A stretch of DNA of 55,589 nt from Bacillota bacterium (GTDB lineage: Bacteria > Bacillota > Clostridia > Oscillospirales > Ruminococcaceae): contig JAEWXO010000059.1 of the NCBI GenBank assembly GCA_023458875.1, positions 1-55,589 of the forward strand, written 5' to 3'. Positions 15,198 to 23,957 of the stretch are shown here, piece after piece; position 1 is the stretch's first letter, and each line of letters begins with the position of its first letter. A program made the position numbers and the translations under genes. The notes beneath the pieces are model-generated. The model did not search any database. It was given only the letters and a program-made list of their open reading frames with translations, and was not told where the DNA came from.

Positions 15198-16280
15198 TTA
15201 ATCAAGAAAATCCTTTACCTTTTTACTTCTGCTCGGGTGACGGAGCTTTCTCAGTGCTTTAGCTTCTATTTGTCTGATTCTTTCCCTTGTGACTTCAAAC
15301 TCTTTTCCTACCTCTTCAAGTGTTCTTGAACGGCCGTCCTCAAGTCCGAAACGCAGTTTAAGAACCTTTGCCTCTCTTTCAGTCAGCGTGTTAAGGACTT
15401 CGTTAAGCTGTTCCTTAAGAAGGATGAGTGAGGCTGCCTCTGCAGGAGCAGGTGCATCGTCATCAGGAATAAAATCTCCAAGATGACTGTCCTCTTCCTC
15501 TCCGATAGGGGTTTCAAGTGAAACAGGGTCCTGTGCTATACGCATGATTTCACGTACTCTTTCAACAGGCATTTCAAGTCTTTCTGCTATTTCATCAGCT
15601 GTAGGATCATGTCCGTTTTCGTGGAGAAGCTGACTTGAAACCTTCTTGACTTTTGTGATTGTTTCAACCATATGGACAGGAATTCTTATAGTACGTGCCT
15701 GGTCGGCAATAGCTCTTGTAATGGCCTGTCTTATCCACCATGTTGCATATGTTGAGAATTTAAAGCCCTTTGTATGGTCAAATTTTTCAACAGCTTTTAT
15801 AAGACCAAGATTTCCTTCCTGGATAAGGTCAAGAAACTGCATTCCTCTGCCGCCGTATCTCTTTGCGATACTTACAACAAGTCTGAGATTTGCTTCAGAC
15901 AAACGTTTTCTTGCATACGGATCGCCTTTTGACATTCTTTCAGCAAGTTCAATTTCCTCTTCGGCTGATAAAAGGGGAACACGGCCTATTTCTTTTAAAT
16001 AAATTTTAACAGGGTCGTCAATAGCAATTCCTTCTGTAGAAAGTGCTATTTCGAGATCGTCATTCAAAGTAGAATCAAGACCGATTTTCAGATCGGTATC
16101 AGGAGAAAAATCTTCAACTATCTCAATGTTCAGGCTTGCACACGTTTCATAAAAAGAATCCATCTGGTCGACATCAAAGTCAGTTTCTTCAAGTGCGTCG
16201 GTAATTTCCTTTGTTGTCAGCTTGCCTGTTATTTTGCCCTGTTCAACTAAGCTTTCGATTGTTTTTTTTTCGTTAGCCAT
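15198..16280 (-). CDS. rpoD: RNA polymerase primary sigma factor (sigma-A / RpoD)
   Basis: 360 residues, the usual size for Firmicute sigma-A. Region 1.2 (PVKIYLKEIGRVPLLS), region 2.3-2.4 (FSTYATWWIRQAITRAIADQ), region 3 and region 4.2 (TRERIRQIEAKALRKLRHP) are all intact. It directs housekeeping transcription and recognises the TTGACA/TATAAT promoters found throughout this window. It follows dnaG by 9 bp, the conserved macromolecular-synthesis order of Firmicutes (without rpsU here). The ribosome site is GGAG. Confidence 0.98.
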   Translation of the reverse strand: MANEKKTIESLVEQGKITGKLTTKEITDALEETDFDVDQMDSFYETCASLNIEIVEDFSPDTDLKIGLDSTLNDDLEIALSTEGIAIDDPVKIYLKEIGRVPLLSAEEEIELAERMSKGDPYARKRLSEANLRLVVSIAKRYGGRGMQFLDLIQEGNLGLIKAVEKFDHTKGFKFSTYATWWIRQAITRAIADQARTIRIPVHMVETITKVKKVSSQLLHENGHDPTADEIAERLEMPVERVREIMRIAQDPVSLETPIGEEEDSHLGDFIPDDDAPAPAEAASLILLKEQLNEVLNTLTEREAKVLKLRFGLEDGRSRTLEEVGKEFEVTRERIRQIEAKALRKLRHPSRSKKVKDFLD

Positions 16281-16289
16281 AAAAAACTC

Positions 16290-18059
16290 CTACTTTCTAT
16301 TTTGCAGCTGTTGCTGTTGCATTTTTTGCTCCTGTATCCTTAAAAGATCATTATCTGAGAGTTCTGTTTCATTATTATATACAATACTTTTGTTAAAATT
16401 CTTTAAAATGTCAATACAATCAAAAAGAGTCTGCTCAGTTATCGCTATATTTCTGTTTTTAGCTTCCATACCGCATATTTTACCCATTTCTTCAGTGGAA
16501 AATTCTTCTGAAAGAAGCGATATTGAAAAAACTGTTGAACACGATATATATTTGCAGACAGAAGAGAAAACCTTTTTATTAAATGAAGTGACAAATTCAT
16601 CAGGTGAAATCCGGCTGGTTATCTCTTTGAGTTTATCGGGATTTTTAATGATGTATGATATAATATATTCTTCAGCACGATTTTCTTTTTGAAATTTTGC
16701 TGAATCAGGATTTATTTTGTCCTGAGGGTTTATACTGTTTTCAATAGTCTTCCATTCCTTCTTTTTTTGAACGGTTGTTTTATTTTTTATCATGTGATCA
16801 ACCTGAGTATGAAGTATATTAACATTTATATCAGCTTCTTTTGAAATTCTTGATATATATACATCACGCTGAAGGGGATCGCTTAATGAGGATAATACTG
16901 ATACAGTACGACGTAAAAAAATAACCTTGTCATTTTCGGTATTCAGATCCAGTCCATTTTTGCATTTGTCAAGCTCAAAGTTAATAGCATCACCTGAATT
17001 TTCAAGCAACAGTTTAAATCTTGTGCTGCCAAATTTTTTTATGTATTCGTCAGGGTCCTTTGCACCGGTCATTCTGATTATTTTTGTAGTAACACCTACA
17101 GCACTCAGGAGATTTATTGCTTTTTGAGTTGCTGCTTGTCCGGCATTGTCACTGTCATAAGCAATAATTACTTCTGATGCATATTGAGACATAATACGTG
17201 CCTGCTCAGGGGTAAGCGCAGTGCCGAGAGTTGCAATTACATTTTCAAATCCTGCCTGATTTATTGTAATTACATCCATATATCCTTCTGCCAGTATCAG
17301 TTTCTTTGAAGCTGAATTTTTGGCAAAATTAAGCGAAAAAAGATTGCGGCTTTTTTTAAATACCGGAGTATCAGATGAATTTATGTATTTTGCTTCGTCG
17401 CCGTTTAATATCCTTCCGCCAAATGCAATTACATTTCCTCTCAGGTCAATAATAGGAAATATAACTCTGTTTCGGAAAACATCATAGCATCCGCCTTTGT
17501 CGGATGCCCGGCATACTCCGGCAGTAACGAGTTCCTCATCGGTAAATCCCTTGCTGCGCAAATAATCACGGAGATTATTCCAGCCTGATGATGCAAAGCC
17601 AAGTCCGTATTTTTTTATTGTCTGAGGAAGCATGTTTCGTGATTTAAAATATGAAAGTCCGCTTTTGTCTGATCCGCTGATAAGATTTTTAAAATAATAA
17701 TTTGCTGTTTCACGGTTGATTTCAAGCGTGCGTGATTTTATACGTAATAATTTATCGTTGTTTTCATTATCGGGCACAGTGATTCCTGCCCTTTGCGCAA
17801 GAAATTTTATAGCCTCGATATAGTTCAGATTTTCTATACGCCTGATAAATGTTATTACATCTCCGCCAGCGCCACATCCAAAACAATAAAAGCTCTGGCT
17901 GTCTGCATATACAGTGCAGGATGGTGTTTTTTCTGAATGAAAAGGGCATAGACATACGTATGATGAGCCTCTGCGCTTTAAACTTACATATGAAGCAAAT
18001 ATATCTTCAATTGAGTTTCCTAATCGCAGCTGATAAATAAAGTCATCTGAAAATGCCAT
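16290..18059 (-). CDS. dnaG: DNA primase
   Basis: 589 residues; makes RNA primers for replication. The CHC2 zinc finger is C38-x2-H41...C59-x2-C62. The TOPRIM core follows with KLILAEGYMDVI (catalytic Glu) and VIIAYDSDNAGQ (metal Asp pair). The C-terminal DnaB-binding part is divergent, as is usual. The last residues are a Gln-rich tail (EQKMQQQQLQNRK). Ribosome site GGAGG is 7 nt before the ATG. It is first in the dnaG-rpoD-Rrf2 run. Confidence 0.97.
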   Translation of the reverse strand: MAFSDDFIYQLRLGNSIEDIFASYVSLKRRGSSYVCLCPFHSEKTPSCTVYADSQSFYCFGCGAGGDVITFIRRIENLNYIEAIKFLAQRAGITVPDNENNDKLLRIKSRTLEINRETANYYFKNLISGSDKSGLSYFKSRNMLPQTIKKYGLGFASSGWNNLRDYLRSKGFTDEELVTAGVCRASDKGGCYDVFRNRVIFPIIDLRGNVIAFGGRILNGDEAKYINSSDTPVFKKSRNLFSLNFAKNSASKKLILAEGYMDVITINQAGFENVIATLGTALTPEQARIMSQYASEVIIAYDSDNAGQAATQKAINLLSAVGVTTKIIRMTGAKDPDEYIKKFGSTRFKLLLENSGDAINFELDKCKNGLDLNTENDKVIFLRRTVSVLSSLSDPLQRDVYISRISKEADINVNILHTQVDHMIKNKTTVQKKKEWKTIENSINPQDKINPDSAKFQKENRAEEYIISYIIKNPDKLKEITSRISPDEFVTSFNKKVFSSVCKYISCSTVFSISLLSEEFSTEEMGKICGMEAKNRNIAITEQTLFDCIDILKNFNKSIVYNNETELSDNDLLRIQEQKMQQQQLQNRK

Positions 18060-18233
18060 AATAAACCTCCGGACGCATAATTCTGGCAGAATTTTGCTTT
18101 ATTGAATATCAGCAGGTAACATTACAAAAAGATCATATTATCCTGACATGTAAAAATCGGGTATGGTTCCCCTTAACTTCTTAAAGACGTATTAATATAT
18201 ACTAAAGATATATCAATAAATCCTTTTTTATTT

Positions 18234-18851
18234 TTAGAAATGTTCAAATAATTTTTTAATTGTTTTTATTTCTATTTTTCCGTTAGAAATATCAGTAAGC
18301 TTTTCTTTTAGTGAATTATAAAACTGTTCCTTTGCCATTATCTCAAGGTGAACTGTTTCCTCGAATTTTGAAGAAATCTCTTTTATTTCGAACTGTGGAA
18401 GAATATAAGATATTTTGCTGTATAAATTATAGTCCATGTTTATTTCCATTGCGTAGCACTCGCACATGTTCAATATATCAGAACTTTCAACAGCAAGCTT
18501 TGCCGATGTTGAATATGCACGGACAAGGCCGCCTCCACCCAGAAGTATTCCTCCGAAATATCTCGTTACAACACAGCAGACATCAGTAAGTTCGTTTTTC
18601 TGGAGTATATCAAGAACGGGAACACCTGCGGTTCCCTGTGGTTCGCCATCATCCGAATAACGCGTGATGTTGCTGTCTTTTAATATGTATGCATATACAT
18701 TATGTGTTGCTTTTCTGTGCATGGCTTTTATTTCATTTATAAAATTTACAGCTTCATCATTTGTCTGTACAGGACACAGATATGCTATAAATTCAGAATG
18801 ACGTTCAGTAAAGGTTATATTGGTGCGGTTTTTTATAGTTTTGTAACCCAT
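18234..18851 (-). CDS. YigZ / IMPACT family protein
   Basis: 205 residues. Typical UPF0029 N-terminal domain with RKATHNVYAYIL, YSDDGEPQGTAGVPVL and VTRYFGGILLGGGGLVRAYS, then a ferredoxin-like C-terminal domain. The biochemical role in bacteria is unclear; the eukaryotic relative IMPACT modulates translation stress signalling. It is the gene just after rpmE on this strand, but an apparent terminator separates them. Confidence 0.93.
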   Translation of the reverse strand: MGYKTIKNRTNITFTERHSEFIAYLCPVQTNDEAVNFINEIKAMHRKATHNVYAYILKDSNITRYSDDGEPQGTAGVPVLDILQKNELTDVCCVVTRYFGGILLGGGGLVRAYSTSAKLAVESSDILNMCECYAMEINMDYNLYSKISYILPQFEIKEISSKFEETVHLEIMAKEQFYNSLKEKLTDISNGKIEIKTIKKLFEHF

Positions 18852-18882
18852 ATTTATATTGAACCCTTCTGTTATATAAATT

Positions 18883-18912
18883 AAAAAGGGCGACTTTTTA
18901 AACAGTCACCCT
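18883..18912 (-). terminator. Terminator after rpmE
   Basis: Stem AGGGTGACT / AGTCGCCCT (one G-U pair) around GTTTAAAA, followed by TTTTTAA on the minus strand. Confidence 0.8.
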
Positions 18913-18926
18913 CAGTTTGCATGAAA

Positions 18927-19130
18927 CTAGTTGTTCTTATTGAAACGCTTATTAAATCTGTCTACACGACCGCCAGTATCAATAAGTTTCTGCTTGCCTG
19001 TAAAGAATGGGTGGCATTTTGAGCAGATTTCAACCTTGATATCCTTCTTCGTTGAACGTGTTTCAATAACATTACCACATGCACATGTGATAGTTGTCTT
19101 TTCAAAACTTGGATGTAGATCCTTTTTCAC
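18927..19130 (-). CDS. rpmE: Ribosomal protein L31
   Basis: 67 residues. Zinc-binding type: CAC (CxC) and CSKC (CxxC) frame the motif, and it ends with the usual DTGGRVDRFNKR. I chose a GTG start at 19130 (VKKDLHPSFE), which has AGAGGTGA 7 nt upstream. The longer frame from 19178 would add a hydrophobic stretch not found in L31. Confidence 0.96.
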   Translation of the reverse strand: MKKDLHPSFEKTTITCACGNVIETRSTKKDIKVEICSKCHPFFTGKQKLIDTGGRVDRFNKRFNKNN

Positions 19131-19219
19131 GAGTAAGTCACCTCTTTCAAAAACTATTATGATTACATAGTAGCCCATCAGTTCCTTTAGACAGTAGTAC
19201 TATCGATAATTCACTTGTA
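19131..19219 (-). promoter_or_regulatory. Untranslated leader of rpmE, possible L31 autoregulatory element
   Basis: About 85 nt between promoter and start. ATAGTA and TACTAT can pair around a segment containing AAAGGAACTGATGG. L31 leaders that bind the protein are known in Firmicutes, so this may be one. The fold is not verified. Confidence 0.3.
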
Positions 19220-19225
19220 AGATTA

Positions 19226-19254
19226 ATTATATCATAAATAAAATAAAAATGCAA
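19226..19254 (-). promoter_or_regulatory. Promoter of rpmE
   Basis: TTGCAT, 17-nt spacer, TATAAT on the minus strand. Confidence 0.7.
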
Positions 19255-19276
19255 TACTTATTTTGAACTTTTATTA

Positions 19277-20992
19277 TTAAAATCCAAGAATTTTGCTGAA
19301 TTCAGAATCGATTTTTTCATATGCAGAGTTTGCATCTTCACTTGTTTTTCCTGTAGTTGTATAATATACTTTGATCTTTGGTTCAGTGCCTGACGGTCTG
19401 ATTATAACAGAGGCATTGTTCTCAAGTATAAATGCAAGAACATCTGATTTTGGAAGATCAATAGTTTTCGTCTGGGATGTCTGAATATCCTTTGTGGTAC
19501 TTGTGATATAGTCGGAAAATTCCAGAACCTTCAGGCCGCCTATTGACTCAGGAGTATCGGAACGCAGGGAAGTCATTATTTCCTTCATTCTTTCCATACC
19601 GCTTATGCCTTCACATGTAAAGCTTTTGAGAGAATGCTTGTAAACGCCGTATTTTTTGTACATATTTTCTCTTGCCTGAATTAATGATATGCCGCATGTC
19701 CTGTAATAAGCAGCCATTTCGCATATAAGCATTGAAGCAACGACGGCGTCTTTGTCTCGTACGTATGTACCGGCAAGATATCCGTAGCTTTCTTCAAAGC
19801 CAAAAATGTATCTGTTTTCTTCGCCCTTTGATTCAAGGAAACCTATCTGTTCTCCGATAAATTTAAATCCTGTAAGAACATCAATAAGCTCTACATTGTA
19901 ATTTTTGGCAATAGCATCTGCAATCTTTGTAGTTACAATTGTTTTTATTGCAACAGGGTTTTCAGGCATTGTTCCGAGCTTTATTCTCTCCTGACATATA
20001 TATTCAAGGAGCATTGCGCCGACTTCATTTCCGCTGAAAAGAACATAATCATCATCGGAAGGAACTGCTATTCCTACTCTGTCAGCGTCAGGGTCTGTCG
20101 CAAGAAGAAGGTCTGGTTTTGTTTCCCTTGAAAGCTTAAGTCCGAGCTGAAGAGCTTCTGTTATTTCGGGATTTGGATAAGGACATGTTGTGAAGTTTCC
20201 GTCAGGATTTTCCTGTTCAGGAACAACTGTTATATTTTCTATTCCTATTCTGCCTAGAATTTCTCTTACAGGCTTGTTGCCTGCTCCGTTAAGCGGAGTA
20301 TAAACTACTTTAAGGCCGCTTTTAGCAACAAGGTCTGTATGAATACCCTGAGAAATAACGTTTTTATAGTATTCTTCAATTACATCCTGCTTGATATATT
20401 CAATACTGCCGTTTTTAAGACCTTCATCAAAAGAAATGAATTCAGGACCGTCAAACATATCAACGCTGCTTATTTTCCTGATAACCTGCTCAGCAACATC
20501 AAGAGTAATCTGGCAGCCATCCTGTCCGTATACTTTATATCCGTTATATTTTGCAGGATTATGACTGGCTGTTACAACAATACCTGCACTGCACTTCAGG
20601 GCGCGTACTGCAAAGGAAAGCATAGGGGTAGGCATAAGCTCACTGAAAATATAAACCTTGATTCCGTTTGCAGCAAGTACTTCAGCTGCAGTCTTTGCGA
20701 AAACATCTGATTTTATTCTGCTGTCATAGGCAATAGCAACGCTTCCGTTTTTGTATGACTCGTTTACGTAGTCAGAAAGTCCCTGGGTTGCTTTGCGTAT
20801 AGTATATATATTAAGTCTGTACGTTCCGGCTCCGATTACGCCTCTCAGACCTCCGGTTCCAAATTCAAGTTCTCTGTAAAATCTGTCCTTTATTGCTTCA
20901 GAATCATCTTTTATAGAATAGAGCTCGGCCTGAAGATCGGAATCCTCAAGTGCTTTTTGTGTCCATAGGGTGTACAATTGCATTTCATTCAT
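19277..20992 (-). CDS. Phosphoglucomutase / phosphomannomutase (alpha-D-phosphohexomutase)
   Basis: 571 residues, the long Firmicute type (PgcA-like). The phosphoserine loop is VVTASHNPAKYNGYKVY, the metal loop DPDADRVGIAV, the sugar-binding loop GFEESYGYL, and the phosphate-binding loop RPSGTEPKIKVYY near the C-terminus. It interconverts glucose-1-phosphate and glucose-6-phosphate and so feeds UDP-glucose, glycogen and envelope sugars. It is a single gene with GAGGAG just before the start. A TATAAT on the minus strand ~50 nt upstream probably belongs to its promoter, but the -35 is weak. Confidence 0.95.
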   Translation of the reverse strand: MNEMQLYTLWTQKALEDSDLQAELYSIKDDSEAIKDRFYRELEFGTGGLRGVIGAGTYRLNIYTIRKATQGLSDYVNESYKNGSVAIAYDSRIKSDVFAKTAAEVLAANGIKVYIFSELMPTPMLSFAVRALKCSAGIVVTASHNPAKYNGYKVYGQDGCQITLDVAEQVIRKISSVDMFDGPEFISFDEGLKNGSIEYIKQDVIEEYYKNVISQGIHTDLVAKSGLKVVYTPLNGAGNKPVREILGRIGIENITVVPEQENPDGNFTTCPYPNPEITEALQLGLKLSRETKPDLLLATDPDADRVGIAVPSDDDYVLFSGNEVGAMLLEYICQERIKLGTMPENPVAIKTIVTTKIADAIAKNYNVELIDVLTGFKFIGEQIGFLESKGEENRYIFGFEESYGYLAGTYVRDKDAVVASMLICEMAAYYRTCGISLIQARENMYKKYGVYKHSLKSFTCEGISGMERMKEIMTSLRSDTPESIGGLKVLEFSDYITSTTKDIQTSQTKTIDLPKSDVLAFILENNASVIIRPSGTEPKIKVYYTTTGKTSEDANSAYEKIDSEFSKILGF

Positions 20993-21282
20993 AATTATAT
21001 ACTCCTCTGATAAATCATAGATTAAAAAATATCATATTTTTTATTATAGCATATTAAAAGTAATTTTAAAAGTGATTTTATAAATTTTCTTAATTTACGG
21101 TGTGCAATTCTAAAGTCTGAATATCATAGTTTTTATATGAAATCACAAAATCGCAAATTTTTATTATACAAATTAACATTTTTAAAACGTCAATTTAATT
21201 AAGTAAAATCTGTTTTCAAATTAATATTCTTATGGTATAATATTTTTATAGTGCGATAATAACATACTGAAGGGATATTTTT

Positions 21283-21906
21283 ATGAGAAAAAATGGGATA
21301 ATATTTGATCTTGACGGAACATTGTGGGATTCGGCAGAAGGGATATGCGGTACATGGAGAAGGGTTATTGAAAATTATCCTCAGGTAAAGCGTACAGTCA
21401 CTGTAGATGATCTGCACGGATGTATGGGACTGCCGCTTGATGAAATAGGTCGCAGACTTTTTCCGGAGCTTGATGCTGAAATGCAGAAAAAGCTTATGGA
21501 TGAGTGCTGCAGACTTGAAAACGAGTATCTTGCAGAGCATGGAGGGATACTTTATCCTGGTCTGGAGGAAACACTTGAATACCTTTCGGGTAAATACAGA
21601 CTTTTTATTGTAAGTAACTGTCAGACAGGGTATATAGAAAGTTTTTTTAAAGCGCACGGACTCGGAAAATATTTTGATGATTCTGAATGCTTCGGGGCAA
21701 CGGGATTGTCAAAGGGAGAGAATAATAAGCTTATAATAAAAAGAAATAATATCAGAAGCTCCGTTTATGTCGGGGATACACAGGGAGACGCCGATTCGGC
21801 AGCGCTTGCACATATACCGTTTGTATATGCAAGGTACGGCTTCGGAAGTGTAGAAAAATATGATTATGTTATTGATGAAATATCCGATATGATGAAAATA
21901 ATGTAG
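21283..21906 (+). CDS. HAD family hydrolase (phosphoglycolate-phosphatase-like)
   Basis: 207 residues. The nucleophile motif is IIFDLDGTLWDS (D9, D11). Motif II is in FIVSNCQTGY, and motif IV is VYVGDTQGDADSAALA. An alpha-helical cap lies between motifs I and II, the arrangement of subclass I HADs such as Gph and YniC. The substrate cannot be told from sequence. It is a lone plus-strand gene between minus-strand units; TATAAT lies ~45 bp upstream. The start has AAGGGA in front. Confidence 0.9.
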   Translation: MRKNGIIFDLDGTLWDSAEGICGTWRRVIENYPQVKRTVTVDDLHGCMGLPLDEIGRRLFPELDAEMQKKLMDECCRLENEYLAEHGGILYPGLEETLEYLSGKYRLFIVSNCQTGYIESFFKAHGLGKYFDDSECFGATGLSKGENNKLIIKRNNIRSSVYVGDTQGDADSAALAHIPFVYARYGFGSVEKYDYVIDEISDMMKIM

Positions 21907-21929
21907 TGAAATTAAATTTATAAGTAAGA

Positions 21930-21967
21930 AAAAATGCCCGTAACCTCAAAAGGAACGGACATTTTTT
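21930..21967. terminator. Bidirectional terminator between the HAD gene and the acyl-CoA ligase
   Basis: AAAAATGCCCGT / ACGGACATTTTT hairpin (one mismatch) with T runs on both sides, between convergent genes. Confidence 0.8.
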
Positions 21968-21978
21968 CTTTATATGAA

Positions 21979-23619
21979 TCAGTTTTTAATCTGTGTTGCT
22001 ACTAAGCTTTCGCCGCAGTAAATTTTTCTGAGCTTTGGTTTTTCAATTTTTCCGGTAGGATTTCTAGGAACGTCGGCAAAAATTATTTTGTGAGGACGCT
22101 TGTATCTAGGAAGATCCTTGCAGAAGCTGTTTATGTCGTCTGCCGTACATGTAACTCCCGGCTTAAGTTCAATTATTGCAGCTGTAACCTCGCCGAGTCT
22201 CTGGTCAGGCAATCCGATAACAGCAACATCCTTGATTGATGAATTTGAACGAAGAAAATCCTCTATCTGAACAGGGTAAAGATTTTCACCGCCGCTTATA
22301 ATAACATCTTTTTTACGGTCAACAAGATATATAAAGCCGTCGCTGTCCTCCTGAGCCATATCTCCTGTAAACAACCAGCCGTCACAGAGAACTTCTTTTG
22401 TTGCTTTTTCGTCTTTATAGTAGCATTTCATTACGCCGGGACCTTTTACAGCAAGCTCGCCGACTTCACCTTTTTTGACTGTGTTTTTATTTTCGTCTAC
22501 TATTTTAACTTCCCAGCCATAGCCGGCAATTCCGATTGCACCGACTTTATGTATGTTTTCAACTCCGAGGTGAACACAGCCGGGTCCGATGGATTCGCTG
22601 AGTCCGTAGTTTGTATCATACAGATGATCAGGAAAAACTGATTTCCAGCGTTTTATAAGACTTGGCGGTACAGGCTGTGCGCCTATATGCATAAGGCGCC
22701 ATTTTGAAAGATTGTATTCTTTGATATTTACGTCGTCCCTGTCTATTGCGTCAAGAATATCCTGTGCCCATGGAACGAGCAGCCATACTATTGAACAGCC
22801 TTCTTCAGAAACTGTTTTTAAAATATTTTCAGGCTTTATGGCTTTTAGTAAAACAGCCTTTCCTCCGGAAATAAGGCTTCCGAACCAGTGCATTTTAGCA
22901 CCTGTATGATACAAAGGAGGAATACAGAGGAAAACGTCATCATGAGTCTGTCCGTGATGGTTCTGTTCAACCCTGCATGAATGCATAAGGCTTGCGTGAT
23001 TATGAAGAATTGCTTTTGGAAATCCTGTTGTTCCTGATGAAAAATATATTGCTGCATCGTCATCATCATTAATTTCAATGTCAGGTGCTGTGCTTGAATG
23101 GTTGGCTGCAAGGTGCAGATAATTTTCTGCGAAGGTAGGGCAGTTGTCGCCGACGTAGAATAAAAGCTTTACTGCAGGAATTTTATCGCATATTTCTTCC
23201 ATACGTCCGATAAATTCCGGTCCGAAGATAATTGCATTTATATCGGCAAGTTCAAGACAATATTTTATTTCTGCTGATGTGTATCTGTAGTTGAGCGGTA
23301 CAGCGAGTGCGCCGGTTTTTAATATTCCGAAATATACAGGAAGCCATTCCAGTCCGTTCATAAGAAGAATTCCGACCTTATCGCCTTTTTTTATTCCTCT
23401 GCTGATAAGGAGATTTGCGCATCTGTTGGCCTTTTCATTAAAAACGCTCCATGTTATTTCACGGCGATAATTTTCAGAAGAGCCTGATTCTATCAGCTCG
23501 TATTCCTTCCATGTAACACGTCTGATTTCCTGAACCTCCGGATTTATTTCAACTAATGAAATTTCATTACCGTACTTCTGAACATTATCCTCTAGTAACT
23601 TTGTAATAGGCATAGCCAT
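21979..23619 (-). CDS. AMP-forming acyl-CoA synthetase (long-chain fatty acid CoA ligase-like)
   Basis: 546 residues. ANL superfamily: P-loop YFSSGTTGFPKAILH, motif YGLSESIGPG, adenosine-binding LFTGDMAQEDSDGFIYLVDRKKD, hinge and catalytic Lys in NPTGKIEKPKLR. It activates a carboxylic acid with ATP to an acyl-adenylate and then the CoA thioester. Chain length is not decidable by eye; overall it resembles medium- and long-chain ligases. It is a single gene with a promoter at 23650-23678. Confidence 0.92.
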   Translation of the reverse strand: MAMPITKLLEDNVQKYGNEISLVEINPEVQEIRRVTWKEYELIESGSSENYRREITWSVFNEKANRCANLLISRGIKKGDKVGILLMNGLEWLPVYFGILKTGALAVPLNYRYTSAEIKYCLELADINAIIFGPEFIGRMEEICDKIPAVKLLFYVGDNCPTFAENYLHLAANHSSTAPDIEINDDDDAAIYFSSGTTGFPKAILHNHASLMHSCRVEQNHHGQTHDDVFLCIPPLYHTGAKMHWFGSLISGGKAVLLKAIKPENILKTVSEEGCSIVWLLVPWAQDILDAIDRDDVNIKEYNLSKWRLMHIGAQPVPPSLIKRWKSVFPDHLYDTNYGLSESIGPGCVHLGVENIHKVGAIGIAGYGWEVKIVDENKNTVKKGEVGELAVKGPGVMKCYYKDEKATKEVLCDGWLFTGDMAQEDSDGFIYLVDRKKDVIISGGENLYPVQIEDFLRSNSSIKDVAVIGLPDQRLGEVTAAIIELKPGVTCTADDINSFCKDLPRYKRPHKIIFADVPRNPTGKIEKPKLRKIYCGESLVATQIKN

Positions 23620-23649
23620 TTCCTTTCTGAATTTTAGTCATTGTAATTA

Positions 23650-23678
23650 ATTTTATCACATTGAAGCATAAAAGTCAA
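23650..23678 (-). promoter_or_regulatory. Promoter of the acyl-CoA synthetase gene
   Basis: TTGACT, 17-nt spacer, TAAAAT on the minus strand. The first dispersed repeat begins ~20 bp further upstream. Confidence 0.7.
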
Positions 23679-23699
23679 TTTAAAATTCAGATTTTTAGT

Positions 23700-23805
23700 C
23701 AGCAGGGATTTCGACTCTGTGGAGTCGACCAGGCTTTGCAATCGCCTGGACTTCGCTGGCATAGCCGCTTTAATCTATCATATGGCTTGATTCTATTAAT
23801 TCACT
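23700..23805. repeat. Dispersed two-hairpin repeat, copy 1
   Basis: Core GCAGGGATTTCGACTC then TGTG and GAGTCGA (hairpin 1), then CCAGGC / GCCTGG around TTTGCAATC (hairpin 2), then ACTTCGCTGGCATA. The right flank ATGGCTTGATTCTATTAA resembles the ends of the other copies. It lies in the gap upstream of the acyl-CoA synthetase gene. Confidence 0.8.
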
Positions 23806-23824
23806 ACGGTTAAGTTGTTTTTTT

Positions 23825-23905
23825 TGCAGGGGTTTCGACTCTGCGGAGTCGACCGGGCTTTGCGGTCGCCCTGGACCTTCGCTCACGTTTCTGCTTTAGC
23901 TTTAA
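23825..23905. repeat. Dispersed two-hairpin repeat, copy 2
   Basis: Same orientation as copy 1, ~125 bp away. Core GCAGGGGTTTCGACTC-TGCG-GAGTCGA, then a CGGGC / GCCC-type second hairpin around TTTGCGGTC. The A-T pair in the second stem of copy 1 is G-C here, with a 1-base insertion. Confidence 0.8.
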
Positions 23906-23916
23906 TGCTAAAAATA

Positions 23917-23950
23917 AGGCTTTCAGAAAGAGAATACTTTCTGAAAGCCT
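23917..23950 (-). terminator. Terminator after gatB-aspS
   Basis: 14-bp perfect stem AGGCTTTCAGAAAG / CTTTCTGAAAGCCT with a 6-nt loop. T-rich flanks on both strands; on the minus strand it is followed by TTATTTTTA. Confidence 0.8.
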
Positions 23951-23957
23951 GTTTTTA

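Noticed and set aside
16222..16692. 156-codon plus-strand frame opposite rpoD/dnaG
   Set aside because: Lies antisense to two conserved genes, is Cys/Ser/Phe-rich and has no ribosome site.
18060..18230. 5S rRNA-like stretch upstream of dnaG (GAAGTTAAGGGGAACCATACCC on the minus strand)
   Set aside because: Only a short match to the GAAGTTAAG segment of 5S; the remaining helices are missing and no rRNA neighbours exist.
23690..23950. tmRNA fragment suggested by TTCGAC motifs
   Set aside because: The TTCGAC segments belong to the dispersed two-hairpin repeats; no tRNA-like ends, tag frame or pseudoknots are present.
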